The translations under genes and the position numbers were made by a program. A stretch of DNA of 64,000 nt. It comes from an uncultured Porphyromonadaceae bacterium (GTDB lineage: Bacteria; Bacteroidota; Bacteroidia; Bacteroidales; Muribaculaceae). Every line of letters starts with the position of its first letter. Positions within the stretch are counted from its first letter, which is position 1. The DNA is taken from the NCBI GenBank assembly GCA_900541865.1, contig UQLO01000005.1, positions 32,325 through 96,324 of the forward strand. Reading direction: 5' to 3'. The notes under the pieces are model-generated. The model did no database searches. It was given only the letters and a program-made list of their open reading frames with translations, and was not told the DNA's origin. This document shows positions 31,832-39,861 of this stretch, piece by piece.

Positions 31832-33876
31832 TTTTTATGCAGTTTGCGGTAGAGTACTCCCGGTTTGGTGTCGGCAGGTGTGTCGGCGAAGGGTAGCACG
31901 AAGCGGCAGCCCTCGGCGTAGCGGCTGCACCCGAATGCTGCGCGCCCGCGGACTATGTGTCCCTGTGCGCAGCTCGGACACGGCACCTGCTCGAGCTTTG
32001 TGATGCGTTTTGCTTTGGGCTTTGTCGGCTCGGAAGGGGTAGCCGGGCCCTTGGACGGGGCAGGAGGTTCGGCACTGATGCGCCGGCCGCCGCAGTCGTT
32101 CATCACGTTGTGGACGATGGTGGTCACCATCTGGTTGATTTCACGGATGAACTGAGCGGGGGAGTATTCACCGCGCTCTATGCGGCGCAGTTTGTTCTCC
32201 CACAGTCCGGTGAGTTTGGCGCTTTTGAGAAGTTCCTCGTCGATAGTGTCGATGAGGTCTATGCCGGCTTGGGTGGGCACGAGGTTCTTGCGCTCCCGCT
32301 GTATGTAGCGGCGCTTGAAGAGGGTCTCGATGATTGCGGCGCGAGTGGAGGGTCGGCCGATGCCGTTTTCCTTCATCGCCTCGCGCAGTTCTTCGGTGTC
32401 GACGGTGCGCCCTGCCGTCTCCATTGCTCGCAGAAGGGTGCCTTCGTTGTAGGGCTTTGGCGGCTGCGACGTCTTTTTGGACAGCGACGGCTCGTGGGGG
32501 CCGCTTTCGCCGGGAGTGAATACCGGAAGCTCGCGGTTGGTGTCGTCCTGCGTGTCTGCCCCGCCGTCGTCGCCTTCCTTGCCGCTCTTGGAGGGGTAGA
32601 GGACCCGCCAGCCCGGGTCGAGAATTACCTTGCCGGAGGTCTTGAAGTCGTATTGGCCGGCTTGTCCGGTCACGGTGGTCTGCTCGAAGAGGCAGTCGGG
32701 GTAGAAGGCGGCTATGAAGCGGGTGGCGATGAGGTGGTAGAGTTTCTTCTCGTCCAGACTCAGGTCGCCGCCGGGCAGTTGGCCGGTAGGGATTATGGCA
32801 TGGTGGTCGGTGACTTTCGAGTTGTCGAACACCTTTTTGCTCTTCGGAATAGGCTTTGCCAGCACCGGTGCCGTGAGGTTGGCGTAGGGGGTCATTGCGC
32901 GCAGCGTGGGCGCTATCTTAGGATGGATGTCGTCGCTGAGATAGGTGGTGTCGACGCGCGGGTAGGTGGTCAGTTTCTTCTCGTAGAGGCTCTGGATGAG
33001 CTTCAGAGTGTTGTCGGCGCTCCAGCCCCAGCGCTTGTTGCTCTCCACCTGCAGGCTGGTGAGGTCGAAGAGCCGGGGAGGCTGCTCGCGGCCTTTCTTT
33101 TTGGCCACATCGTTGATGCGGAATGTCTCCGGCCGGATGGCTTCCACGGCGGCATTGCCGAGGTCTTCGGTTTCGAAGCGCTCGCCGGTGTAGGTGAAGT
33201 CGGTGTTGCGGTAGGAGGTGTGGAGTTCCCAACTGTCTTTGGGCACGAAGTCGCGTATCTCCTTGAAACGTTTCACGATAAGCGCCAGCGTCGGGGTTTG
33301 CACACGGCCTATGGAGAGCACGTTGCCGAACGAGCCGTACTTGAGCGAGTAGAGGCGCGTGGCATTCATGCCCAGCACCCAGTCGCCGATGGCGCGGCTC
33401 AGCCCTGCGTAGAAGAGGCGGTCGTAGTGGGCCTGCGGCTTGAGGTCGGCAAGACCCTGGCGGATACTCTCGTCGGTCAGCGACGATATCCAAAGACGGC
33501 TCACGGGGCAACGGGCACCGGCTTTGCGCATAACCCAGCGTTGGATAAGCTCGCCCTCCTGCCCGGCGTCACCGCAGTTCACTATCTCGTCGGCTTCGGC
33601 TACAAGGCGCTCGATGACAGCGAACTGCCGCCTAACGCCATTGTCGTCGATGACCTTTATGTCGTATTTCTCCGGAAGCATGGGGAGTTGGCTCAGATAC
33701 CATCGTTTCCACTCAGGCCGGTAGTCGTGGGGCTCGTAGAGGCAGCACAGATGACCTATCGTCCAGGTCACCCGCACACCGTCGCCTTCGTAGTAGCCGT
33801 CGCGCAGGCTATTGGCACCCAACGCTTTGGCAATGTCGGTGGCAACGCTCTTTTTCTCTGTTATGCAGAGTTTCAA
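31828..33876 (-). CDS. topB: DNA topoisomerase III
   Basis: A type IA topoisomerase of 682 residues that relaxes and decatenates DNA. I chose TTG at 33876-33874: it gives the canonical start (M)KLCITEKKSVA, has AGGAGGAG upstream, and overlaps the mazG stop as TTGA. The longer open frame upstream is out of character and antisense-like. The Toprim domain carries CGDAGQEGELI (101-111), SIGRVQTPTLALIV lies in the core (188-201), and the catalytic Tyr305 is in TTYPRVDTTYL. A C-terminal zinc-ribbon remnant (CPSCAQGHIVRGRAAFGCSRY) follows a Pro/Lys-rich linker. Bacteroidales carry several topB copies, some on mobile elements, but no mobile genes are visible here. Confidence 0.94.
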   Translation of the reverse strand: MKLCITEKKSVATDIAKALGANSLRDGYYEGDGVRVTWTIGHLCCLYEPHDYRPEWKRWYLSQLPMLPEKYDIKVIDDNGVRRQFAVIERLVAEADEIVNCGDAGQEGELIQRWVMRKAGARCPVSRLWISSLTDESIRQGLADLKPQAHYDRLFYAGLSRAIGDWVLGMNATRLYSLKYGSFGNVLSIGRVQTPTLALIVKRFKEIRDFVPKDSWELHTSYRNTDFTYTGERFETEDLGNAAVEAIRPETFRINDVAKKKGREQPPRLFDLTSLQVESNKRWGWSADNTLKLIQSLYEKKLTTYPRVDTTYLSDDIHPKIAPTLRAMTPYANLTAPVLAKPIPKSKKVFDNSKVTDHHAIIPTGQLPGGDLSLDEKKLYHLIATRFIAAFYPDCLFEQTTVTGQAGQYDFKTSGKVILDPGWRVLYPSKSGKEGDDGGADTQDDTNRELPVFTPGESGPHEPSLSKKTSQPPKPYNEGTLLRAMETAGRTVDTEELREAMKENGIGRPSTRAAIIETLFKRRYIQRERKNLVPTQAGIDLIDTIDEELLKSAKLTGLWENKLRRIERGEYSPAQFIREINQMVTTIVHNVMNDCGGRRISAEPPAPSKGPATPSEPTKPKAKRITKLEQVPCPSCAQGHIVRGRAAFGCSRYAEGCRFVLPFADTPADTKPGVLYRKLHKK

Positions 33877-34661
33877 GCCTGCTCCTCCTTTTTTGCCTCC
33901 TGCCAGAGCTCTTCCATTTGGTCGAGACTTAGCTCTTTGAGGGTATGGCCGGCGGCGCGCGCTCCTTCCTCGATGTGGTTGAAGCGGCGGATAAACTTGC
34001 GGTTTGTGCGTTCCAGGGCGTTTTCGGGGTTGACGCCGTAGAGGCGCGCTGCGTTGATCACAGCGAAGAGCAGGTCGCCGAACTCTGCCTCCAGCTCGGG
34101 CGAGCCGGGCTCTGCGGCGGCTTTGAGGACTTCGTCGGTCTCTTCGGTGACTTTTTGCCATACGTCCTCGCGGTTTTTCCAGTCGAAGCCCGTGTTGGCG
34201 GCCTTCTCCTGGATTCGGAATGCTTTGACCAAGGCGGGCAAGGCAGCCGGCACGCCTCCGAGCACGCTGTGGTTGCCGTCCTTCTCCTTGAGTTTGATTT
34301 GCTCCCAGTTGAGCTCTACCTGGTGGGCGTCGTCGGCCTTGACGTCGCCGAAGACGTGCGGATGGCGGAAAATGAGCTTGCTGTTGAGGGCATCGGCCAC
34401 GTCGGCAATGTCGAACGCACCCTTCTCCGAGCCTATTTTGGCGTAGAAAAGCACGTGGAGCAGCACGTCGCCGAGCTCTTTGCGGATATTGGCGTCGTCG
34501 CCGTCAAGAAGAGCCTGGGCCAGTTCATATGTTTCCTCTATGGTGTTGGGACGCAGGCTTTCGTTGGTCTGCTTGGCGTCCCAAGGGCATTTGACGCGCA
34601 GTATGTCGAGCGTGTCGATCACGCGGCCCAGCGCTTCGATCTTCTCCTGTCGGGTATGCAC
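33873..34661 (-). CDS. mazG: Nucleoside triphosphate pyrophosphohydrolase MazG
   Basis: A 262-residue house-cleaning pyrophosphohydrolase that hydrolyses (d)NTPs to monophosphates. It has the tandem MazG layout. The N-terminal domain shows CPWDAKQTNESLRP and the metal-binding EExxE / ExxD set (NTIEETYEL...IRKELGDVLLHVLFYAKI). The second domain carries the corresponding EETDEV and ELEAEFGDLLFAVINAARL motifs and the family-typical NRKFIRRFNHIE. Length matches E. coli MazG. The stop overlaps the topB start, and dsbD lies 27 bases upstream. Confidence 0.96.
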   Translation of the reverse strand: MHTRQEKIEALGRVIDTLDILRVKCPWDAKQTNESLRPNTIEETYELAQALLDGDDANIRKELGDVLLHVLFYAKIGSEKGAFDIADVADALNSKLIFRHPHVFGDVKADDAHQVELNWEQIKLKEKDGNHSVLGGVPAALPALVKAFRIQEKAANTGFDWKNREDVWQKVTEETDEVLKAAAEPGSPELEAEFGDLLFAVINAARLYGVNPENALERTNRKFIRRFNHIEEGARAAGHTLKELSLDQMEELWQEAKKEEQA

Positions 34662-34688
34662 TTTGATTGGATTTTGTTTTGTTGTCTA

Positions 34689-36653
34689 TCAGCGGTTTTT
34701 GTAGTTCTCTACGCCGTCTTCAAGCCAGCCGACGAAGGCTCCTACGTTCTCGTCGTGGGCGCGGGGCTGGTTGAGCGGTCGGCCTTCGTTGTCGAGCAGC
34801 ACATAGAAGGGCTGCTGGTTGGTGGAGAATTTGTGGCGCTGCAGGTAGCTCCACTTCTCACCCACGGTGGTGAGTCGCACCGTGCGGCCCTCTTCCTCCA
34901 CGGTTATAGGCTCGGGAAGCTCGGTTTTGTCGTCGACCATGAGTACTATCATAACGTATTGGTCCTCAAGGATGCCGCGTACTACGGGGGTATCGAAGAC
35001 GGCACCCTCCATCTTGCGGCAGTTCACGCAGGCATAGCCCGAAAAGTCCACAAGTACCGGCTTGCCTTCGGCGGCAGCGGCGGCCATGCCCCGGTCGTAG
35101 TCGTCGTATTTCACGAACTCTCCGCCGTAGAGGTTGAAGTCCTGAGTGTACAGCGGAGGAGCGAATGCGCTGATGGCCTTCAAGGGTGCGCCCCAAAGAC
35201 CCGGAACGAGGTAGACGGCAAAGGAGAAAGAAATGAGCGCCAGGAAGAAGCGTCCTACAGAGGTGTGGCTTTCGGCTCCGTCGTGGCTGAAGCGAAGCTT
35301 GCCCAGCAGGTAGCAGCCCAACAGGGCGAAGAGCACTATCCAGAGACTCAGGAAGACTTCGCGGTCGAGGATATGCCAGCCATAGGCCAGGTCGGCCACA
35401 GAGAGGAATTTCAGCGAGAGAATGAGTTCTACGAAACCAAGTACCACCTTCACGCTCTGCAGCCAACTGCCCGACTTGGGAAGCTCTTTAAGCATGCTCG
35501 GGAAGAAGGCGAACAGGCCGAAAGGCAGCGCAAGACCCAGCGCGAAGCCGCCCATGCCAAGCAGCGGACCCATCAGGTTGCTCTGGCTGAAGGCTTCGAC
35601 AAGAAGTGTGCCGATTATGGGGCCGGTGCAGCTGAACGACACCAGCACCAACGTGAAGGCCATGAAGAAGATGCCCAAAAAGCCGCCGGCGGAGCCGGCT
35701 TTGGCATCGGCGGCGTTGGTCCACTTGCTCGGCAGGGTGATTTCGAAGGCACCGAAAAAGCTGATGGCGAAGAACACCAGCATGGCGAAGAAAATGAGGT
35801 TGAACACGGCTCCCGTGGCTATCTCGTTGAGCTTGCCGGGTCCGAAAATCAGAGTAAGCACGATGCCCAGTCCGATGAAAATCACCAGGATGGAGGCGGC
35901 GTAGGTTGCGGCGTCGCCGATGGCGCGGGCTCGGCTCTTGGAGCGCTTCAGGAAGAAGCTCACCGTCATAGGTATCATCGGCCATATACAGGGTGTCATC
36001 AGCGCTACCAGACCCCCAACGAATCCAAGAAGGAGGATCATCCAGTAGCTCTGCGAAGAAGCGCCGGTGGTAACTTCGACGGGCTGCCACCAAAGCTCGC
36101 TGCGGCTGTCGGAGGCAATGGCTGCCGTCGGTGCAGCGTTCCGGTCGACGCTTTGCGAGGGAGCGGCGGCAGCCGCAGCCGGCGCGGGAGTGCCCGCGGT
36201 GAGGTCGAAGGCGAAGCGGTCGGGTGGCGTGCACGAGCTCTCCGAGCAGGCCATATAGTTGACCGTGCCGGCCACGCGTGCGCCCTCGACGCCCACAAGG
36301 CGCAAGGGCTGGCGCAGCTCGAAGGTGCCGGTCAGCCAGGGCAGGTTGAGGCTCAGAAAGGAGTCGAAATGCACGGCGGGCTCGGCCGTGGTAGTCAGCG
36401 GGCCGGCAGTCTCCAGACCCTCGGCCGGATCGATGGTGATGGAAGTCGGGTCGGGAGCACCGTCGGCGGAGGGTATCTCAAGACCGTAGATGTGCCAGCC
36501 GGCGTCGATGTCGGCTTTGAGCACAAGGGTGTACTCACCTTCGGCGGCTCCGGCCTCCAGCGAGGGCGTCCACTGCACGTGGCGCTCGATGGCGGCCCAA
36601 GCGCCTGCGGCCGCGCATACTATTAATAATGTAAGGAGGGTTATTCTTTTCAT
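34689..36653 (-). CDS. dsbD: Thiol:disulfide interchange protein DsbD
   Basis: A protein of 654 residues that carries reducing power from cytosolic thioredoxin across the inner membrane. The order of parts is: signal peptide (1-17, starting MKRITLLTLL); nDsbD-like immunoglobulin-fold domain with the Cys pair YMACSESSC; Ala/Pro linker; about eight membrane segments with the GLVALMTPCIWPMIPM and FSCTGPIIGTLL Cys blocks; and a C-terminal thioredoxin domain with CVNC (SGYACVNCRKME). I chose ATG at 36653. A TTG four codons upstream overlaps the previous stop but gives a poorer signal peptide. It lies directly after a stand-alone nDsbD-like gene. Confidence 0.93.
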   Translation of the reverse strand: MKRITLLTLLIVCAAAGAWAAIERHVQWTPSLEAGAAEGEYTLVLKADIDAGWHIYGLEIPSADGAPDPTSITIDPAEGLETAGPLTTTAEPAVHFDSFLSLNLPWLTGTFELRQPLRLVGVEGARVAGTVNYMACSESSCTPPDRFAFDLTAGTPAPAAAAAAPSQSVDRNAAPTAAIASDSRSELWWQPVEVTTGASSQSYWMILLLGFVGGLVALMTPCIWPMIPMTVSFFLKRSKSRARAIGDAATYAASILVIFIGLGIVLTLIFGPGKLNEIATGAVFNLIFFAMLVFFAISFFGAFEITLPSKWTNAADAKAGSAGGFLGIFFMAFTLVLVSFSCTGPIIGTLLVEAFSQSNLMGPLLGMGGFALGLALPFGLFAFFPSMLKELPKSGSWLQSVKVVLGFVELILSLKFLSVADLAYGWHILDREVFLSLWIVLFALLGCYLLGKLRFSHDGAESHTSVGRFFLALISFSFAVYLVPGLWGAPLKAISAFAPPLYTQDFNLYGGEFVKYDDYDRGMAAAAAEGKPVLVDFSGYACVNCRKMEGAVFDTPVVRGILEDQYVMIVLMVDDKTELPEPITVEEEGRTVRLTTVGEKWSYLQRHKFSTNQQPFYVLLDNEGRPLNQPRAHDENVGAFVGWLEDGVENYKNR

Positions 36654-36661
36654 ATCCGGTG

Positions 36662-37141
36662 TCAATGGGCGAAGGGAGGTACGGGGGCGCTGATGCGCTC
36701 AGTCTTTGGAGGACGGCAGGTATTGCCGTCGCATGCCATATAGCTTATGGCAGCCTTTACGGTGGGCGTGCCCTCTCCGGTGAGGCGGAAGGGCGCTGTG
36801 AAGTTCACGTTGGCGTCCCACCAGCTCAGAGTGAGTCCGAACATAGGGTCGTCGGTGCTCACGGGTTCGCGGGAGGGTGTCACCGGCGAGGTAAATTCGA
36901 TGCCGGTGCTTTCGCCGAGGTCAAAACGGGTTGGCCGCGGGCCGCCCTGGGGCAGCTCAAGGCCGTAGAGGTGCCAGCCCGGCTCTATCAAAGCCTTGAA
37001 GGTAACGGTGCCTTGGTTGGGCGAGGTCATGCGCACTATGGTGCGCCAGCGCACCGGGGGGTTGGCTTCGGGCTGCTGAGCCGAGGCTGCGTATGCCAAA
37101 AGCCCCGCCAGGACGAGTATGAATAAACGGAATGTTTTCAT
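36662..37141 (-). CDS. Stand-alone nDsbD-like secreted protein
   Basis: A 159-residue protein. A signal peptide (1-21, MKTFRLFILVLAGLL, ending ASA) precedes a single domain like the N-terminal domain of DsbD. 'EPGWHLYGLELPQGGP.PT.F' and 'ISYMACDGNTCRPP' align well with the corresponding stretches of the next gene (AGWHIYGLEIPSADGAPDPTSI; YMACSESSC). Both Cys of the redox pair are kept. It could accept electrons from DsbD and pass them to another periplasmic partner. ATG at 37141 is preferred over an ATG 11 codons upstream because it starts the signal peptide. First gene of the dsbD-mazG-topB operon. Confidence 0.8.
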   Translation of the reverse strand: MKTFRLFILVLAGLLAYAASAQQPEANPPVRWRTIVRMTSPNQGTVTFKALIEPGWHLYGLELPQGGPRPTRFDLGESTGIEFTSPVTPSREPVSTDDPMFGLTLSWWDANVNFTAPFRLTGEGTPTVKAAISYMACDGNTCRPPKTERISAPVPPFAH

Positions 37142-37161
37142 CGGGTTTACGGATTTTGCTG

Positions 37162-37193
37162 CAAAAATACGCAAAATAGCTGAGTTGACAAAA
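37162..37193 (-). promoter_or_regulatory. Promoter of the nDsbD-dsbD-mazG-topB operon
   Basis: On the minus strand the -7 box TATTTTTG (37169-37162) and TTTTG (37193-37189) are separated by 19 bases. The predicted leader is about 15 to 20 bases. The -33 element abuts the pullulanase terminator. Confidence 0.65.
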
Positions 37194-37194
37194 C

Positions 37195-37228
37195 CGCGGC
37201 CTCACCGCGCACTGTCGGTAAGGCCGCG
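37195..37228 (-). terminator. Hairpin terminator after the pullulanase gene
   Basis: Arms CGCGGCCTCACCG and CGGTAAGGCCGCG (one mismatch, 8-base loop) are followed on the minus strand by GGTTTTG. It lies 21 bases after the pullulanase stop. Confidence 0.75.
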
Positions 37229-37249
37229 ATATGATTGTAGCTTAATCTC

Positions 37250-39256
37250 TTACTTGCGTGCAAGAATCAGGGCCGAGGTAGGCTCCACCATCACGGTGCC
37301 GCCGCGAAGGGTGCCGAGGCCGTCGGCGTTGATGCTGCCGTCGCGGGCTATCACGGTCCAGTCGCCGCGCGGTATGCGGGCGGCGAAGGGAGCGTCCGAG
37401 CCGTTGAAAACGAGCTTGATTTCGCGCCACTCGTCGCCGTTGGCGTTGTTGAGGATGGAGTAGGAGACCACGTTGGGCGAGGTGATGTTGTCGAAGCGGA
37501 TATTGCGCGCAATGTCTTCGGCGGTGGTCATACGGAAGGCCGGATGGTTGCGGCGCAGGCGGATGAGCTCGCGGTAGTAGTCGAACTGGTCGGCGTTGTC
37601 GCTCTTGAGCGTCCAGTCGATGGCGTTGATGCTGTCGGGGCTCTTATAGCTGTTGTGCACGCCCTTCTTGTCGCGGAATACTTCCTCTCCGGCAAACATA
37701 AAAGGCGTTCCCTGCGAGGTGAATACAATAGTCTGGGCAAGGCGGGCGGCGCGCTGACGCTCGGCCTCGGTGCTGCCGGGCATGGAAGCGGCCAGTTTGT
37801 CGGTCAGGGTGAGGTCGTCGTGGCAGCTCACGTAGTTGATAATCTGCGTGGGCGCCGAGGCATAGGCAAACTTGGAGTTGTTGCCCTTGGTGTAGTCTAC
37901 CTGGGGATGGGCCGTGGAGGCCACGATGCCGATTTTGACGGTTTCCTCGTTGCCGGGCTTGCCGGTGGCGAAGCCGCGGTCGGCGGCATTGCTGTAGTGG
38001 CCTTTGACGGCGTCGCGGATGTCGTCGGAGAACACCGCGATGCCTTCCATGGCTGCCACGTTCTCCTTCAGAGCGCGCCGCTCGGCCGGCAGGGGAGAGT
38101 CGCCGGCGGTCCAGCCTTCGCCGTAGATGAAGGCGTGGGGGTTGATTTCCTTGAGTGCGGAGGCGATTTGGTTCATGGTCTCGGTGTCGTGGATGGCCAT
38201 CAGGTCAAAGCGGAAGCCGTCGATATGGTACTCCTTGGCCCAGTGCTTGATGGAGTTGATCATGAACCGGCGCATCATGGCGCGCTCGGAGGCAGTCTCG
38301 TTGCCGCAGCCGGAGGCATCGCTGTAGGAGCCGTCGGCGCGGTGGCGGTAGAAGTAGCCGGGAGCGGTGAGCGAGAAGTTGGAGTCGTCGTTGTTGGCCG
38401 TGTGGTTGTAGACCACGTCCATTACCACTCCGATGCCGGCGTTGTGGAGTGCCTGCACCATTTCCTTCATCTCGCGCACGCGAGCTTCGGGATTTGCCGG
38501 GTCGGTGGAGTAGCTGCCTTCGGGGGCGTTGTAGTTGAAGGGGTCGTAGCCCCAGTTGTACTGGTTGGCGGGAGCGTTGGCCTCGTCGACGCTGTTGTAG
38601 TCGTAGCTCGGCAGGATGTGCACGTGGGTCACGCCCAGCTCGCGCAGGTGGTCGATGCCGGTTGCGGCGCCCTGGCCGTTGGTGGTGGCGGGCTCGGTAA
38701 GAGCCAGGAATTTGCCTTTGTGGACGATGCCGCTGGAGGGATGCACGGAGAAGTCGCGGTGGTGCATTTCGTAGAGCACGGCGTCGGTGATATGCTCGGT
38801 GGCCGGGCCGCGGTCGGTATCCCAGCCGGCCGGATTGGTGGCGGCGAAGTCGATGATGGCTGCCCGGCGACCGTTGGTGCCCACTGCTTTGGGCGCTATG
38901 CCGGGCGTCTCGGCCAGCTGGCGGCCGTCGACGGTGACGCGGAAGGTGTAGAATTTGCCGTAGAGCTGTTCGGGCACTGATGCGCGCCAGGTACCTTGCT
39001 CGCCGCGACTCATCGTCAGGGTGTCGGTGGGCGCGGTGTTGAGGTCGCTGGGGTAGATAAGCACCTCGGCGGCGGTGGCTTCGGGACTCCAGAGGATGAA
39101 ATGGGTGCCGGCGGCGTCGACGCTCAGCTCGAGGTCTTCGCCGGTGTAGGCAGGCCACGACTCATACCGGCTGTCGGGATTGGTCTGGGCTATTATCGGG
39201 CTGCTCATGGCTGCGGCAAGGATAAGTCCCATTGCCGGACGTGAAAGATGAAACAT
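37250..39256 (-). CDS. pulA: Secreted type I pullulanase (GH13)
   Basis: A 668-residue enzyme that cleaves alpha-1,6 branch points of pullulan, glycogen or starch. A signal peptide (1-23, ending IIA) is followed by an N-terminal CBM48-like domain (about 45-125) and the GH13 barrel. The pullulanase signature YNWGYDP is at 233-239. Catalytic residues are nucleophile Asp351 (DGFRFD), acid/base Glu380 (YGEGW) and the third acid in SCHDDLTL. DVVYNHT (region I) and the C-terminal beta-domain are also present. It is periplasmic or surface-exposed. No SusC/D pair is nearby, so this is an isolated amylolytic gene. It lies 72 bases downstream of a small secreted-protein gene. Confidence 0.93.
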   Translation of the reverse strand: MFHLSRPAMGLILAAAMSSPIIAQTNPDSRYESWPAYTGEDLELSVDAAGTHFILWSPEATAAEVLIYPSDLNTAPTDTLTMSRGEQGTWRASVPEQLYGKFYTFRVTVDGRQLAETPGIAPKAVGTNGRRAAIIDFAATNPAGWDTDRGPATEHITDAVLYEMHHRDFSVHPSSGIVHKGKFLALTEPATTNGQGAATGIDHLRELGVTHVHILPSYDYNSVDEANAPANQYNWGYDPFNYNAPEGSYSTDPANPEARVREMKEMVQALHNAGIGVVMDVVYNHTANNDDSNFSLTAPGYFYRHRADGSYSDASGCGNETASERAMMRRFMINSIKHWAKEYHIDGFRFDLMAIHDTETMNQIASALKEINPHAFIYGEGWTAGDSPLPAERRALKENVAAMEGIAVFSDDIRDAVKGHYSNAADRGFATGKPGNEETVKIGIVASTAHPQVDYTKGNNSKFAYASAPTQIINYVSCHDDLTLTDKLAASMPGSTEAERQRAARLAQTIVFTSQGTPFMFAGEEVFRDKKGVHNSYKSPDSINAIDWTLKSDNADQFDYYRELIRLRRNHPAFRMTTAEDIARNIRFDNITSPNVVSYSILNNANGDEWREIKLVFNGSDAPFAARIPRGDWTVIARDGSINADGLGTLRGGTVMVEPTSALILARK

Positions 39257-39328
39257 TGGCGTAGTGATATAATCTCTTGAAAATGTAAAATTAAAAATTC
39301 AGAATGCAAAATGAACTTTGGCGTGCTG

Positions 39329-39649
39329 TTACCTTACTAATAGGCGGGCGGTGCTGTCGGCGGTGCGGACAATGTAAATGCCGGCCTTCAGATCAAGGCG
39401 CAGCGTCACTCCGGCCTCAACGGGCTGCTGCCACACGGCAGCTCCGGTGATGGAGTAGACCTCGGCGGCGATGGCCCCGTCGGTATTGTTGTAGATTTCG
39501 ATGCCGCCGGCAACGGCGCGCGCCCCGCACTGCAGAGTCGTCGCTTCTGCCGCAACGGAGTCCCGAGCCGGGGCAGCCCATGCTGCGCCGAAGCCGGCGC
39601 TGAGCGCGGCTGCAAGCAGGGTGGAGTAGAGGATTCGGCGGAGTCTCAT
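39329..39649 (-). CDS. Small secreted protein made of a type IX-like C-terminal domain
   Basis: A 106-residue protein. A signal peptide (about 1-26, ending AWA) is followed by a short spacer and then about 65 residues that by themselves look like a C-terminal secretion/sorting domain. The pattern IEIYNNTDGAIAAEVYSITGAAV...VEAG....LDLKAGIYIVR....ARLLV corresponds to 'I.I.N......V.IY...G..V.......G...I.L..GIYIV......KV.V'. There is no cargo domain. It has its own promoter and may be co-transcribed with pulA. It could be a remnant of a larger protein or a small surface factor. Confidence 0.65.
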   Translation of the reverse strand: MRLRRILYSTLLAAALSAGFGAAWAAPARDSVAAEATTLQCGARAVAGGIEIYNNTDGAIAAEVYSITGAAVWQQPVEAGVTLRLDLKAGIYIVRTADSTARLLVR

Positions 39650-39671
39650 GGCGGTGGTGTTTTATGTTCTA

Positions 39672-39703
39672 CAAAGATAACAATTTTCCGCCGACGCAGC
39701 AAA
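39672..39703 (-). promoter_or_regulatory. Promoter of the small secreted-protein gene
   Basis: On the minus strand the -7 box TATCTTTG (39679-39672) matches the consensus, and TTTG (39703-39700) sits 20 bases upstream. The predicted leader is about 20 bases. Confidence 0.75.
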
Positions 39704-39781
39704 TGTCTTAACAAAATTTGTAAGAGTGTAGAATTAAAAGCCTTAAATACACATAATTATAGTTAAACATTGTTAATAAAC

Positions 39782-39790
39782 GGGGGGGGG
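39782..39790 (+). repeat. Poly-G tract (nine G) before a secreted-protein promoter
   Basis: Nine consecutive G lie 24 bases upstream of the TATATTTG box at 39815-39822, just outside the expected -33 position. Homopolymer tracts of this length are prone to slippage and may change promoter strength. Confidence 0.9.
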
Positions 39791-39814
39791 TAATTTTAAG
39801 CCGCGCCTAAACGC

Positions 39815-39822
39815 TATATTTG
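39815..39822 (+). promoter_or_regulatory. -7 box of the secreted 512-residue protein gene
   Basis: TATATTTG fits TAnnTTTG exactly. No TTG is found at the -33 distance; the poly-G tract lies just beyond. It supports translation from ATG 39862, about 35 bases after the likely transcript start. Confidence 0.6.
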
Positions 39823-39861
39823 CCACAGAATATGTCTTTAATACAAACCGAAGTCAATCAT

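Noticed and set aside
33877..34161. N-terminal extension of the topB frame by 95 codons
   Set aside because: The extension is Arg-rich and antisense-like, overlaps mazG in another frame, and the TTG at 33876 has a good ribosome-binding site plus the canonical start of topoisomerase III.
33945..36626. Open frame of 893 codons on the plus strand
   Set aside because: It lies antisense to mazG and dsbD, both with complete family motifs, and its translation shows no domain, only low-complexity His/Glu/Ala runs. It is a shadow of GC-rich codon use.
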